Below the pieces are notes generated by a model that saw only the letters and a list, made by a program, of their open reading frames with translations, had not been told where the DNA came from and ran no database searches. Below, one piece after another: positions 7,549-15,913 of a stretch of DNA of 64,000 nt. The first letter of the stretch is position 1. Each line of letters begins with the position of its first letter. Position numbers and translations under genes: made by a program. The DNA comes from Capnocytophaga ochracea DSM 7271 (lineage in GTDB: Bacteria; Bacteroidota; Bacteroidia; Flavobacteriales; Flavobacteriaceae): NCBI RefSeq assembly GCF_000023285.1, contig NC_013162.1, forward strand, positions 2,421,001 through 2,485,000, given 5' to 3'.

Positions 7549-10059
7549 ATGAAAAGAGTTTTACTATACAGTAGTTTTTTAGTTGTTTTTTTGCTATATT
7601 TAGCTTGTACACCTAATGCTAATACCTATTATAACCGTCAGATGCAGCCTATTGTTACCAAGTATAATGTACTGTTCAATGGGGAGGAAGCATATGCCAA
7701 AGGTCTTAATGAACTACGCGAAAAATATCAAGATAATTTTAGTGAAATTCTACCCGTAGAGCCTATTGGTATGACAGGAAAAGTGCAATTAGATGGTACA
7801 GGTAATGCTGATTTTCAACGTGCTGAAGAAAAAGCTATTAAAACCATTCAGAAACACTCTATGGTTTTTAAAGGAGTACAACGCAACTATAAAATTGACG
7901 ACGCTTATATGTTACTCGGTCAAGCTCGTTATTACGATGAGCGTTTCTTTCCTGCCTTAGAGGCTTTTAATCACCTGCTTACGAACTACGGAACGAGCGA
8001 GCGTATTCCTGAGGCAGCGGTTTGGGCACAAAAAGCTAATCTCCGTTTAGGTAAAGATAAAATTGCCATAGAAAAACTCACTGAATTTTTAAAAGAGAAT
8101 CCTAAATTACGCAAAAATGATAAAGCTGAAGCCTATGCTACCTTAGGACAGGCTTATATTAACCAAGAACAATATCCTGAGGCTGCCGATGCGCTTTACA
8201 ATGCTGGTAAATACACTCGTAATAAGGCTTTACGCGGTAGATATTACTTTATTGCAGCTCAGCTTTATGAAAAACAGCATCAAAAAGACTCCGCCGAAGT
8301 AGCTTTTGAAAAGGTTGTGAAGCAAAACTGGAAGATTCCGCGTAAGCTATGGGTAGAAGCCCAAGCAGGAAAGGCTCGCAACAAAACATTTACCCCTGAA
8401 GAAAAGGCTAATTTTTTAGCTTACCTTACCAAGCTTGAACGCCGTTATGAGCACAAAAACTATCTCGATGTGCTTTACTACACTCACGGCGAACTTTTAA
8501 AAGATGATGATAAGCGTTTGGCTACCGATTTTTATCGTAGTTCTCTTTCCAACAATAAGAATAACAATCCGTTAAAAGCAAAAGCTCATACACGTCTCTC
8601 TGAATTATTTTTTGACCAAAAAGACTACACAGGAGCTTACCAGCATTTGGATAGTACTCTTACTTATATCCCTGAACATACCTTTGAACATCTTTTTATT
8701 CGCAGAAAAAGAGATAACTTGTCTAAGATTGCTGAGTTAGAATACGTTGTTAAGAAAAATGATAGCGTTTTAAAAGTTATGCGCTTGCCAGAGACAGAAC
8801 GTCGTGCGTATTACCAAAAACATATCGATTCTGTACAGAAAGCAATTGCTCTTCGCACACAAAAGCAACACAATAAAAAGGTTGCCAACACAGGTATGGG
8901 GGTAACGATGCCCGATGCTACTACTGAAAAGGGTGGCAAGTTCTATTTCTACAATCCGATGAGTGTAGCTTATGGGAAACAACAGTTTCAACAATATTGG
9001 GGAGACCGCAAATTGGAGGATAACTGGCGTTGGTCGAGTATGGGGAATGCCAATGTGGCGAACCTCACTGTCTCAGCTACTACACAACAAATAGCTGAAA
9101 AAGAAGTAGAAACTCCCGATACTTATCTTTCTCAACTTCCTAAGACCGAAGCCGAAATCGCTCAACTTAACATCGATAGAAATAAAGCCTTGTACCAGTT
9201 GGGCGTGCTCTATCGCTCTAAATTCAGTGAAAATGAATTGGCTATACAACGTTTAGAACGTGTTCTTGCCAACAATCCTTCTCCCGAATTAGAAGTAGTT
9301 ACACTTTATGAGCTCCAAAAGAATTACACTGATACTCATAACCCCAAAGCTGAAACCATCAAAGGGCGACTACTCGCTAACTATCCTAATACCGATTATG
9401 CAAAACTATTGCAAGGAAACGAAACCTCACAACAAGAGCGCAATAAACAGGCACAAGTTTTTGTTGATACCCTTATGGCTCGATACAATCGCGGTGAAAT
9501 TATCGAGACGGCTCACCAGTTGCAAACAGAAGGGGCGCAGTATCGTGAAACTTCAGTAGCACCTGCTATCGCACTGTTGCAAGCCAAAACAACGGCACGT
9601 TTAGAGGGGCTTGCTCCTTACCAAGCGCAGTTACAACAGATAGCGACTAACTATCCTGCCACTGCTGAAAGTGAAGAGGCTAAAAATCTATTAGATGAGC
9701 TTAAAGATGTAGAAACCGAAGATTTTGTTACTGACGATAAGGCTACGAAATGGAAAGTAGTCATTACAGGTACGGTTTCCGAGACACGTACAACTATAAA
9801 AGAACAACTTACCCAGAAATTAAAGGCAATTTCTGAAGTTCTCACTCTTTCAGAAGACCTCTATAATGCCGATGAAACTTGGTTGGTAGTTCATAATATC
9901 CGCGATGCTTATTCAGCTCAGAGCATTGTTACTGATTTGAAAGAGTTCTTGGAGAAAAACAAACTATCTGCTTTTGTTATAGCCACTGAAAACTACCGAT
10001 TGGTACAAATTCGCAAAGACAAAGAAAAATTCTTGGAGAAAGAAAAGAATGAAAACTAA
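7549..10059 (+). CDS. sprE: SprE/PorW-type gliding motility and type IX secretion lipoprotein
   Basis: 836 residues. Lipoprotein signal peptide with the lipobox Cys at 20 (LLYLAC). The next part (NTYYNRQMQPIVTKYNVLFNGEEAY) and the long helical, tetratricopeptide-like middle (about 110-400: DDAYMLLGQARYYDERFFPALEAF, AEAYATLGQAYINQEQYPEAADAL) match the SprE (Flavobacterium) / PorW (Porphyromonas) family. That protein is required for type IX secretion of adhesins and proteases and for gliding. A charged helical C-terminus follows. No other secretion gene is adjacent, which is normal because these genes are scattered. Complete and in frame. Confidence 0.88.
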   Translation: MKRVLLYSSFLVVFLLYLACTPNANTYYNRQMQPIVTKYNVLFNGEEAYAKGLNELREKYQDNFSEILPVEPIGMTGKVQLDGTGNADFQRAEEKAIKTIQKHSMVFKGVQRNYKIDDAYMLLGQARYYDERFFPALEAFNHLLTNYGTSERIPEAAVWAQKANLRLGKDKIAIEKLTEFLKENPKLRKNDKAEAYATLGQAYINQEQYPEAADALYNAGKYTRNKALRGRYYFIAAQLYEKQHQKDSAEVAFEKVVKQNWKIPRKLWVEAQAGKARNKTFTPEEKANFLAYLTKLERRYEHKNYLDVLYYTHGELLKDDDKRLATDFYRSSLSNNKNNNPLKAKAHTRLSELFFDQKDYTGAYQHLDSTLTYIPEHTFEHLFIRRKRDNLSKIAELEYVVKKNDSVLKVMRLPETERRAYYQKHIDSVQKAIALRTQKQHNKKVANTGMGVTMPDATTEKGGKFYFYNPMSVAYGKQQFQQYWGDRKLEDNWRWSSMGNANVANLTVSATTQQIAEKEVETPDTYLSQLPKTEAEIAQLNIDRNKALYQLGVLYRSKFSENELAIQRLERVLANNPSPELEVVTLYELQKNYTDTHNPKAETIKGRLLANYPNTDYAKLLQGNETSQQERNKQAQVFVDTLMARYNRGEIIETAHQLQTEGAQYRETSVAPAIALLQAKTTARLEGLAPYQAQLQQIATNYPATAESEEAKNLLDELKDVETEDFVTDDKATKWKVVITGTVSETRTTIKEQLTQKLKAISEVLTLSEDLYNADETWLVVHNIRDAYSAQSIVTDLKEFLEKNKLSAFVIATENYRLVQIRKDKEKFLEKEKNEN

Positions 10060-10088
10060 GTCAGCTTATAGTATTTGTTGCTTTATGG

Positions 10089-10119
10089 TTTGTCATTCAC
10101 CTTTATTTTAGTATCTTTG
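10089..10119 (+). promoter_or_regulatory. Bacteroidota promoter for lspA-mutS2
   Basis: TTTG (10089-10092), exactly 19 nt, TAtcTTTG (10112-10119); consensus match 25 bases before the lspA ATG. Confidence 0.8.
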
Positions 10120-10143
10120 CGCCTCATTTAGCAAAAAAACAAT

Positions 10144-10740
10144 ATGAAATTAAAACACGCATTCCTTATTATTCTGTTGGTACTTATCATCGACCAATGG
10201 AGCAAAATATACATCAAAACACACTTTATCCTCAACGAAGCCGTAACCGTTTTCAGTTGGTTTCAAATCTATTTTGTAGAAAACGAAGGTGCAGCTTGGG
10301 GTACTAAAATCCCCGGCGAATACGGCAAACTCATTCTTACCCTCTTTCGCATTGTAGCGGTAATAGGTATCGGTTATTGGCTGGTATCGGCAGTGAGAAA
10401 GCAACAACCTAAGATACTTATCATTTGCATTTCTTTGATATTGGCAGGAGCACTGGGCAATATCATCGATTCGGTGTTTTACGGCATAATTTTCGACCAT
10501 AGTTATGGTAACATTGCTACCCTATTTGCCGAAAATCCTTACGGAACCCTCTTGCACGGCAAAGTGGTGGATATGTTCTACTTCCCTATTATCGATACCA
10601 CGCTTCCCAGCTGGGTACCCATTTGGGGAGGCGAACGCTTTCGTTTCTTCGAGCCCGTGTTCAATGTGGCTGACTCTGCAATATGTATAGCAGTGGGGCT
10701 GATGATTTTATATCACAAAAAGATATTTCCTAAAAACTAA
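10144..10740 (+). CDS. lspA: Lipoprotein signal peptidase (SPase II)
   Basis: Cleaves diacylglyceryl-modified prolipoproteins in the inner membrane. 198 residues with four hydrophobic segments. The two catalytic aspartates are visible: Asp109 in GNIID and Asp177 in FNVADSAI. The loop between segments 3 and 4 is long, as in other Bacteroidota LspA. Its partner Lgt is encoded elsewhere in the window (25662-26621), and SprE next door is one of its presumed substrates. The stop abuts the ATG of mutS2. Confidence 0.95.
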   Translation: MKLKHAFLIILLVLIIDQWSKIYIKTHFILNEAVTVFSWFQIYFVENEGAAWGTKIPGEYGKLILTLFRIVAVIGIGYWLVSAVRKQQPKILIICISLILAGALGNIIDSVFYGIIFDHSYGNIATLFAENPYGTLLHGKVVDMFYFPIIDTTLPSWVPIWGGERFRFFEPVFNVADSAICIAVGLMILYHKKIFPKN

Positions 10741-12912
10741 ATGAATACAAAAACACTTGAAGACTTAGAGTTCCCCATTGTACTCTCTCATTTGTCTGAC
10801 CTTTGCCTTACTGAACTCGGCAAGAAATACGCCTTACGTATCAAGCCTTTCGACAATCAGGAGACGCTGTTATTGGCACTGAATCAAACCAATGAATACC
10901 TATCGTCTTTTGATAATAACAACACAATCCCTTCACACTATTGCGAATCTATCACTTCTGAAATTAAACTTCTATCTATTGAAAACGCCTTGTTAGAAGT
11001 GTCGAGCATTAGGAAGATTCATCGTATCAGCGAGATTGTAAACACTCAAATTCTCTTCTTTAAGAAGTTCAAAACGCTATACCCTACCCTTTTCGAAACG
11101 GCTGATAGTATCGAGTATACTACCGAACTGCTGAACGCTATCGATAAAGTGTTGGACAAGTACGGCGAGATAAAAAACGAAGCCTCTCCTACGCTTGGCG
11201 ATATACGTCGCGAGCTGAGCGCCTTGAAAGGAAAACTCAACGAAAGTTTCAACCGTGCTCTCGCCGAGTATAACACTGTCGACTATCTCGATGATATCCG
11301 CGAGACCGTAGTAGAAAACCGCCGCGTATTGGCAGTGAAAGCAATGTACCGCCGAAAAGTACAAGGCACCGTATGGGGGAGCTCAAAAACGGGTAGCATA
11401 GTGTATATAGAACCGCGACAAACCGAAATCTACTCTCGCGAACTCTCCAATCTGCTTTATGACGAAAAAGAGGAAATCCAGCGTATATTAAGAGAACTTA
11501 CCGCCTTCATCAGTCAGTTTGCCGACCTGCTGAAAGACTATCAGCGATACATCACAGCCGTTGATATTATTTGCGCCAAAGCCAAGTACGCTCACCAAAT
11601 GAACGCACTTTTGCCAGAAATCACTCAGGAGCGCGAACTATTCCTCCGTGAAGCATATCACCCTTTGCTGTATCTAAACAATGCCAAAAAAGGTGTTACT
11701 ACCTTTCCTCAAACCATAGAACTGAATGATGAAAATCGTATTATCGTCATCTCGGGACCTAATGCGGGCGGAAAGAGTATTACGCTTAAAACCATTGGCT
11801 TATTGCAATTAATGTTACAAAGTGGAATGCTCGTTCCGGTGCATCATCGTTCTAAAATGTGTTTGTTTGAACGCATTCTTACCGATATCGGCGATAACCA
11901 ATCTATTGAAAACCACCTTAGCACATACAGCTACCGACTCAAAAATATGAATTACTTCCTCAAAAAATGCAACCACCGCACCTTGTTTTTGATAGATGAG
12001 TTCGGGACAGGTAGCGACCCCGAATTAGGAGGTGCTTTGGCTGAAATATTCTTAGAAGAGTTCTACCACCGAAAGGCTTTTGGGGTGATTACCACCCATT
12101 ACACCAATTTAAAAATGCTGGCAGATGAATTGCCCCACGCGAGCAATGCCAATATGCTTTTCAACGATAAAACCTTAGAGCCCATCTATAAGCTAATAAT
12201 AGGCGAAGCGGGAAGTTCTTTCACTTTTGAAGTGGCGCAGAAAAACGGCATTCCGTTTAGCCTTATCAATCGGGCTAAGAAAAAAATAGAGAAAGGAAAA
12301 GTGCGTTTTGATGCCACTATCGCCAAATTGCAGAAAGAGCGCTCCAAAATGGAAAAAACTGCCGAAACCCTGAAAGATGAGGAAACCAAAGCCCGCGAAG
12401 AAGCCAAACGTTTGGAGGAACTTAATGATAAAGTAAAAAGCAAGCTCATAAATTATCAAGAACTCTATGACCAAAGCCAACGTATGATTACCTTAGGTAG
12501 TAAGGTAGACCAGATAGCCGAACGTTATTTCTACGATGGTAAGCGTCGCCCTTTGGTATCCGAATTTCTCAAACTCATTGAAATGGAAAATGCTAAGCGC
12601 AAACAAATAAGCAAAGAGGAACGCACCAAGCAAAAAGAGGAGAAAAAAACTACTACCGAAGAAGTTCATAAGCAAATGGAAGCTATCCGCCAGCAACGCA
12701 AAGAAGAGAAGAAAGAGCGTATTGCCCAAGAACGCGCCGAAAAGGAAAAGCTACAACGCGTCCTTTCAGTAGGCGACCGTGTGCGCATTAAAGACAGCCG
12801 AAGCGTGGGAAGTATCGATAAGATTGAAAAAGGCAAAGCCATAGTAAATTACGGGGCGTTTACTACCTCTGTTTCTTTGGACGAATTGGAGCTCGTACAG
12901 AAAATCCGATAA
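10741..12912 (+). CDS. mutS2: MutS2-type DNA-binding ATPase without Smr domain
   Basis: 723 residues. MutS core and clamp helices, Walker A GPNAGGKS at 339-346, Walker B with Asp419-Glu420 in LFLIDEFGTGSDPE, then a long basic/acidic coiled coil (about 515-680) and a short KOW-like beta end (VGDRVRIKDSRSVGSIDKI). MutS2 proteins act on branched DNA or stalled, collided ribosomes rather than in classical mismatch repair. Many are near 780 residues and end in a C-terminal Smr nuclease domain; none is visible here. It follows lspA with no gap and ends at a terminator. Confidence 0.88.
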   Translation: MNTKTLEDLEFPIVLSHLSDLCLTELGKKYALRIKPFDNQETLLLALNQTNEYLSSFDNNNTIPSHYCESITSEIKLLSIENALLEVSSIRKIHRISEIVNTQILFFKKFKTLYPTLFETADSIEYTTELLNAIDKVLDKYGEIKNEASPTLGDIRRELSALKGKLNESFNRALAEYNTVDYLDDIRETVVENRRVLAVKAMYRRKVQGTVWGSSKTGSIVYIEPRQTEIYSRELSNLLYDEKEEIQRILRELTAFISQFADLLKDYQRYITAVDIICAKAKYAHQMNALLPEITQERELFLREAYHPLLYLNNAKKGVTTFPQTIELNDENRIIVISGPNAGGKSITLKTIGLLQLMLQSGMLVPVHHRSKMCLFERILTDIGDNQSIENHLSTYSYRLKNMNYFLKKCNHRTLFLIDEFGTGSDPELGGALAEIFLEEFYHRKAFGVITTHYTNLKMLADELPHASNANMLFNDKTLEPIYKLIIGEAGSSFTFEVAQKNGIPFSLINRAKKKIEKGKVRFDATIAKLQKERSKMEKTAETLKDEETKAREEAKRLEELNDKVKSKLINYQELYDQSQRMITLGSKVDQIAERYFYDGKRRPLVSEFLKLIEMENAKRKQISKEERTKQKEEKKTTTEEVHKQMEAIRQQRKEEKKERIAQERAEKEKLQRVLSVGDRVRIKDSRSVGSIDKIEKGKAIVNYGAFTTSVSLDELELVQKIR

Positions 12913-12950
12913 AGTTCAACTTACCGAAAAGACACCTTATTAATATTTCA

Positions 12951-12983
12951 AAAAAGTGATTGTTCAAAAAACAATCACTTTTT
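12951..12983 (+). terminator. Terminator after mutS2
   Basis: Fourteen-bp stem (12951-12964 with 12970-12983), core AGTGATTGTT, T run at the end, 38 bases after the stop. Confidence 0.7.
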
Positions 12984-13098
12984 AAGTTCTTTATCTTTTT
13001 AAAGTGGATAGAAAGTCACTTTTTGTGTTGCCGAACTTTATAAAATCAATAGCGAGCCACTTTTTGAGTAGTTTAACTTTGTAAAGTTTCAAAAAAGT
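12976..13098. repeat. Degenerate 41-bp tandem repeat
   Basis: CACTTTTT followed by a diverged AACTTT-TAAA-type tail begins at 12976, 13017 and 13058, a spacing of 41 and 41. No reading frame is credible here. With the neighbouring terminator, C-rich palindrome and promoter it accounts for the 440-base gap. Confidence 0.4.
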
Positions 13099-13115
13099 AT
13101 ACTTTTGCGAATTTT

Positions 13116-13146
13116 CCCCCTTCGGAGGGGGAACGGGGGAGGTCTT
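13116..13146 (+). repeat. C-rich/G-rich palindromic repeat, copy 1
   Basis: CCCCCT-TCGG-AGGGGG hairpin (13116-13131) followed by AACGGGGGAGG. Related copies occur at about 23953, 41556, 53711, 58379 and 58824. It stands out in GC content from its AT-rich surroundings. Confidence 0.65.
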
Positions 13147-13232
13147 TTCTGCGTAAATTATTATAATTATAATACAAACACCATATGCTAATATTGATTT
13201 TTCATATATCAATAAAAAACTTTGAAAATAAT

Positions 13233-13264
13233 TTTGGATATAAAAAAAGGAATTCGTAATTTTG
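13233..13264 (+). promoter_or_regulatory. Promoter and leader hairpin before the unknown gene at 13353
   Basis: TTTG (13233-13236), 20 nt, TAatTTTG (13257-13264). An 8-bp hairpin (GGATTATC with GATAATCC, 13279-13302) lies in the presumed 5' leader; no T run follows it. Confidence 0.55.
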
Positions 13265-13352
13265 TCGCATAAAAACGAGGATTATCGTTATTAGGATAAT
13301 CCCTAATTTATAATACTAATTATTTAACAACCTCAAAAAATATATTCTACTT

Positions 13353-14114
13353 ATGAAAAAGGAGAAGTTAATCAATTTAGACCTTGCTCGCTTGCATAAT
13401 GCCGAGTTTAAACAATTTTTAGTGCGATTTTTTGAAGATTTCGGCAAGACTGATTTAAAATTGGAAACAGATGCCGATTTTAAAGTGCTCTTTGAAAAGT
13501 TAAAAAACAAAATTCCTTCTTATGAAAAGGGATTGGAAAGAATCCGTTCTAGTGAAGAGACCAAAAAACTCGCCGAGCTTGACCACGCAAGAGATACCGA
13601 TATGCGTGCCTTGCGTTTGAGTATTCGCCCCTATAAATATGCAAAGACGGACGATAAGAAAAAGGCTTTTGAAACGCTAAAAAGGCTTATAGACCCTTAT
13701 AAAGATGTTTCAAAAGAAACGTATGAGGAAGAAACCAGCAACCTTACAACCCTCATTACTCAGCTCAAAGCTGAACCTTATGTAAATGCAGTAAAAACCT
13801 TGCAAATTAAGGAGTTTGTAAGTGAGTTGGAAAAATCTAATAAAACGTTTGATGAACTTTTTTCGCACAGGTCGTTCCAAACCTTGCAAAAAGAAGCCTA
13901 TCATATACGTCCGCTACGCAAAGAGCTCTCAGATGATTACCGCAATATGGTAAATTACATTGTAACTCTATCGGAAGTGAAACAAGATGAGTTCTACAAA
14001 AAGACGTTGGAGGTCATCAATAACAGCAGGAAGTATTACGCCGATGTGATAGCACGTAGAAAGCCGAATGCTTCCTCTGCCAAAAATAAAGAAAATACAA
14101 ATGTTACCCCATAA
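13353..14114 (+). CDS. Uncharacterised helical protein (DUF6261-like)
   Basis: 253 residues, no signal peptide or membrane segment, almost wholly helical and highly charged. The opening (KLINLDLARLHNAEFKQFLVRF) and the stretch around 80-100 (ELDHARDTDMRALRLSIRPYKYA) resemble the Bacteroidota family I know as DUF6261; this is recall, not a search. No function is known to me. The tail (SSAKNKENTNVTP) looks disordered. ung begins three bases after its stop, so they are probably one transcription unit with the promoter at 13233-13264. DUF6261-type genes are often near mobile DNA, but nothing mobile is seen beside this one. Confidence 0.6.
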   Translation: MKKEKLINLDLARLHNAEFKQFLVRFFEDFGKTDLKLETDADFKVLFEKLKNKIPSYEKGLERIRSSEETKKLAELDHARDTDMRALRLSIRPYKYAKTDDKKKAFETLKRLIDPYKDVSKETYEEETSNLTTLITQLKAEPYVNAVKTLQIKEFVSELEKSNKTFDELFSHRSFQTLQKEAYHIRPLRKELSDDYRNMVNYIVTLSEVKQDEFYKKTLEVINNSRKYYADVIARRKPNASSAKNKENTNVTP

Positions 14115-14117
14115 ACT

Positions 14118-14783
14118 ATGGAAGTGAACATACACCCCAGCTGGAAGTCGGTATTACAAGAAGAATTTAATAAGCCGTATTTCAGTCAGCTCACCGATTT
14201 TGTAAAGAAAGAATATGCCGAAAATATCTGTTATCCCAAAGGAAAGCAAATATTTTCGGCTTTCGACCATTGTCCGCTGGACAGGGTGAAAGTAGTTATC
14301 ATCGGGCAAGACCCCTATCACGGCGAAGGGCAGGCAAACGGTTTGTGCTTTTCAGTACACGATGGCATTGCTCACCCACCTTCACTTATCAATATTTTTA
14401 GGGAAATAGGGCAGGATTTAGGCACCTCCTACCCTATCAGTGGCAATTTGGAGCGCTGGGCATCGCAAGGAGTTTTGCTGCTGAACGCCACTCTCACCGT
14501 AAGAGCCAACGAAGCTGGTAGCCACCAAAATAAAGGGTGGGAAACTTTTACTGACGCTGTTATTAAAGCAGTTTCAGCACATTGTAACAATATAGTGTTT
14601 ATGTTGTGGGGTGGTTATGCCAAAAAGAAAACAAGCCTTATCGACCCGACAAAACATTGTATTCTTACCTCAGGGCACCCCTCTCCTTTGAGTGCAAACA
14701 AAGGCTATTGGTTTGGCAACAAGCATTTCAGCAAAGCTAATGCCTATCTTACATCCGTAGGGAAGGAAGCCATAAACTGGTAA
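14118..14783 (+). CDS. ung: Uracil-DNA glycosylase, family 1
   Basis: Removes uracil from DNA to start base-excision repair. 221 residues, standard length. All family-1 motifs are present: the water-activating loop GQDPYHG with Asp65, the LLLNATLTV segment, and the minor-groove loop HPSPLS with His187, both at positions expected from the E. coli enzyme. The ATG is three bases after the preceding stop. Intact. Confidence 0.97.
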   Translation: MEVNIHPSWKSVLQEEFNKPYFSQLTDFVKKEYAENICYPKGKQIFSAFDHCPLDRVKVVIIGQDPYHGEGQANGLCFSVHDGIAHPPSLINIFREIGQDLGTSYPISGNLERWASQGVLLLNATLTVRANEAGSHQNKGWETFTDAVIKAVSAHCNNIVFMLWGGYAKKKTSLIDPTKHCILTSGHPSPLSANKGYWFGNKHFSKANAYLTSVGKEAINW

Positions 14784-14800
14784 TTAAGATAGAAAAAGTT

Positions 14801-14995
14801 ATGAGCGTTTATTATCTATCATTCAGCATTGAACAATATTTGGGTTTTCTCCTTTTTGTAGTCATTTTCCTAATTGGTTTTTGGCTATTCTGCCTTTTAT
14901 GTATGGTTATTCCTTATTGGTTTATCGGGGCGATAAAAGAGCGACTAAAAGAAAGAAAATCAACTAAAAACAATATGCTTTCCCAAAAAAACTAA
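14801..14995 (+). CDS. Small membrane protein, function unknown
   Basis: 64 residues: one long hydrophobic stretch (about 14-44, FLLFVVIFLIGFWLFCLLCMVIPYW in part) that could make one or two passes, then a basic tail (KERLKERKSTKN). It fills the gap between ung and the YihY-type gene with 17 and 6 bases on either side in the same orientation, which supports it being real. I do not recognise the family. Confidence 0.5.
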   Translation: MSVYYLSFSIEQYLGFLLFVVIFLIGFWLFCLLCMVIPYWFIGAIKERLKERKSTKNNMLSQKN

Positions 14996-15001
14996 CTACT
15001 G

Positions 15002-15913
15002 ATGACATTAAAAGAGAGAATACATAACCTTCCCATTATCAAGCAATTCATAAACTTTTTGAAAAGTATTCCTTTAGCTAAGAATGCTTTTTCATTATAT
15101 GATTTGCTCGAACTGTATACCGCAGGGATTATTAGAGGTGCACTTACCTATCGGGCGAGCGCTATCTCGTATAGTTTTTTCTTGGCAATCTTTCCTTTTT
15201 TGCTGTTCATTTTAAACTTAATCCCTTATATTCCTATCGAAAATTTCCAGGGAGACTTTTGGGCTTTTATTGAAGATATGCTTCCCCCAGGTACGCACGA
15301 TTTCTTTTCGGATATTTTTTTCGATATCGCCGATAAAAAACGTGGCGGCTTATTGTCTTCGGTGTTTTTTCTCTCTATTTTTTTAATGACCAATGGTATT
15401 ATGGCAATTTTTGGAGGTTTTGAGTATTCGTACCATCGGCAAATCACACGCACCTATATCAAGCAATATCTCTACGCCCTAATGGTAGCAATTATTTTGG
15501 CGCTTCTTGTTCTATTTGCTGTGATTGTATTCATTTATTACGAAGTATACTTAGTGCCTTACCTCGATAAAATCAATTTTATTACCGATTACGAAACGCT
15601 ACTTAAAATATCGAAAATAGTTTTTGTCGCACTGATTACCTACTTCGGTACAGGACTGCTGTTTTACTTCGGCACAGTTGAAGGCAGGGAAAGTAAGTTC
15701 TTTTCAGCAGGTTCGCTCTTTACAGTGTTATTGTTCGGTGTGACAACCTATTTGTTCGGTATTTATATTGAGAATTTTTCTCGCTACAACCAGCTGTATG
15801 GGTCTATCGGAGCATTACTTATCTTTCTGCTTTATATATGGTTAAATGCCAACATATTGTTATTGGGGTTTGAACTAAATGCTTCGCTTCTGAAACTTAA
15901 AAAACACGACTGA
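15002..15913 (+). CDS. YihY/BrkB family inner-membrane protein
   Basis: 303 residues with about six membrane segments. N-terminal ALTYRASAISYSFFLAIFPFLLFIL and the C-terminal LYGSIGALLIFLLYIWLNANILLLGFELNA are signatures of the YihY/BrkB family (Pfam Virul_fac_BrkB). Family members were once named ribonuclease BN; that assignment is obsolete and the function is unknown (a transporter role has been suggested). The stop overlaps the start of priA by one base (TGATG), so translation is probably coupled. Confidence 0.88.
   Translation: MTLKERIHNLPIIKQFINFLKSIPLAKNAFSLYDLLELYTAGIIRGALTYRASAISYSFFLAIFPFLLFILNLIPYIPIENFQGDFWAFIEDMLPPGTHDFFSDIFFDIADKKRGGLLSSVFFLSIFLMTNGIMAIFGGFEYSYHRQITRTYIKQYLYALMVAIILALLVLFAVIVFIYYEVYLVPYLDKINFITDYETLLKISKIVFVALITYFGTGLLFYFGTVEGRESKFFSAGSLFTVLLFGVTTYLFGIYIENFSRYNQLYGSIGALLIFLLYIWLNANILLLGFELNASLLKLKKHD

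Noticed and set aside
13353-14114. A defence or mobile function for the DUF6261-like gene
   Set aside because: It has no nuclease, ATPase or transposase motif and sits in a tight unit with ung; nothing supports such a role.
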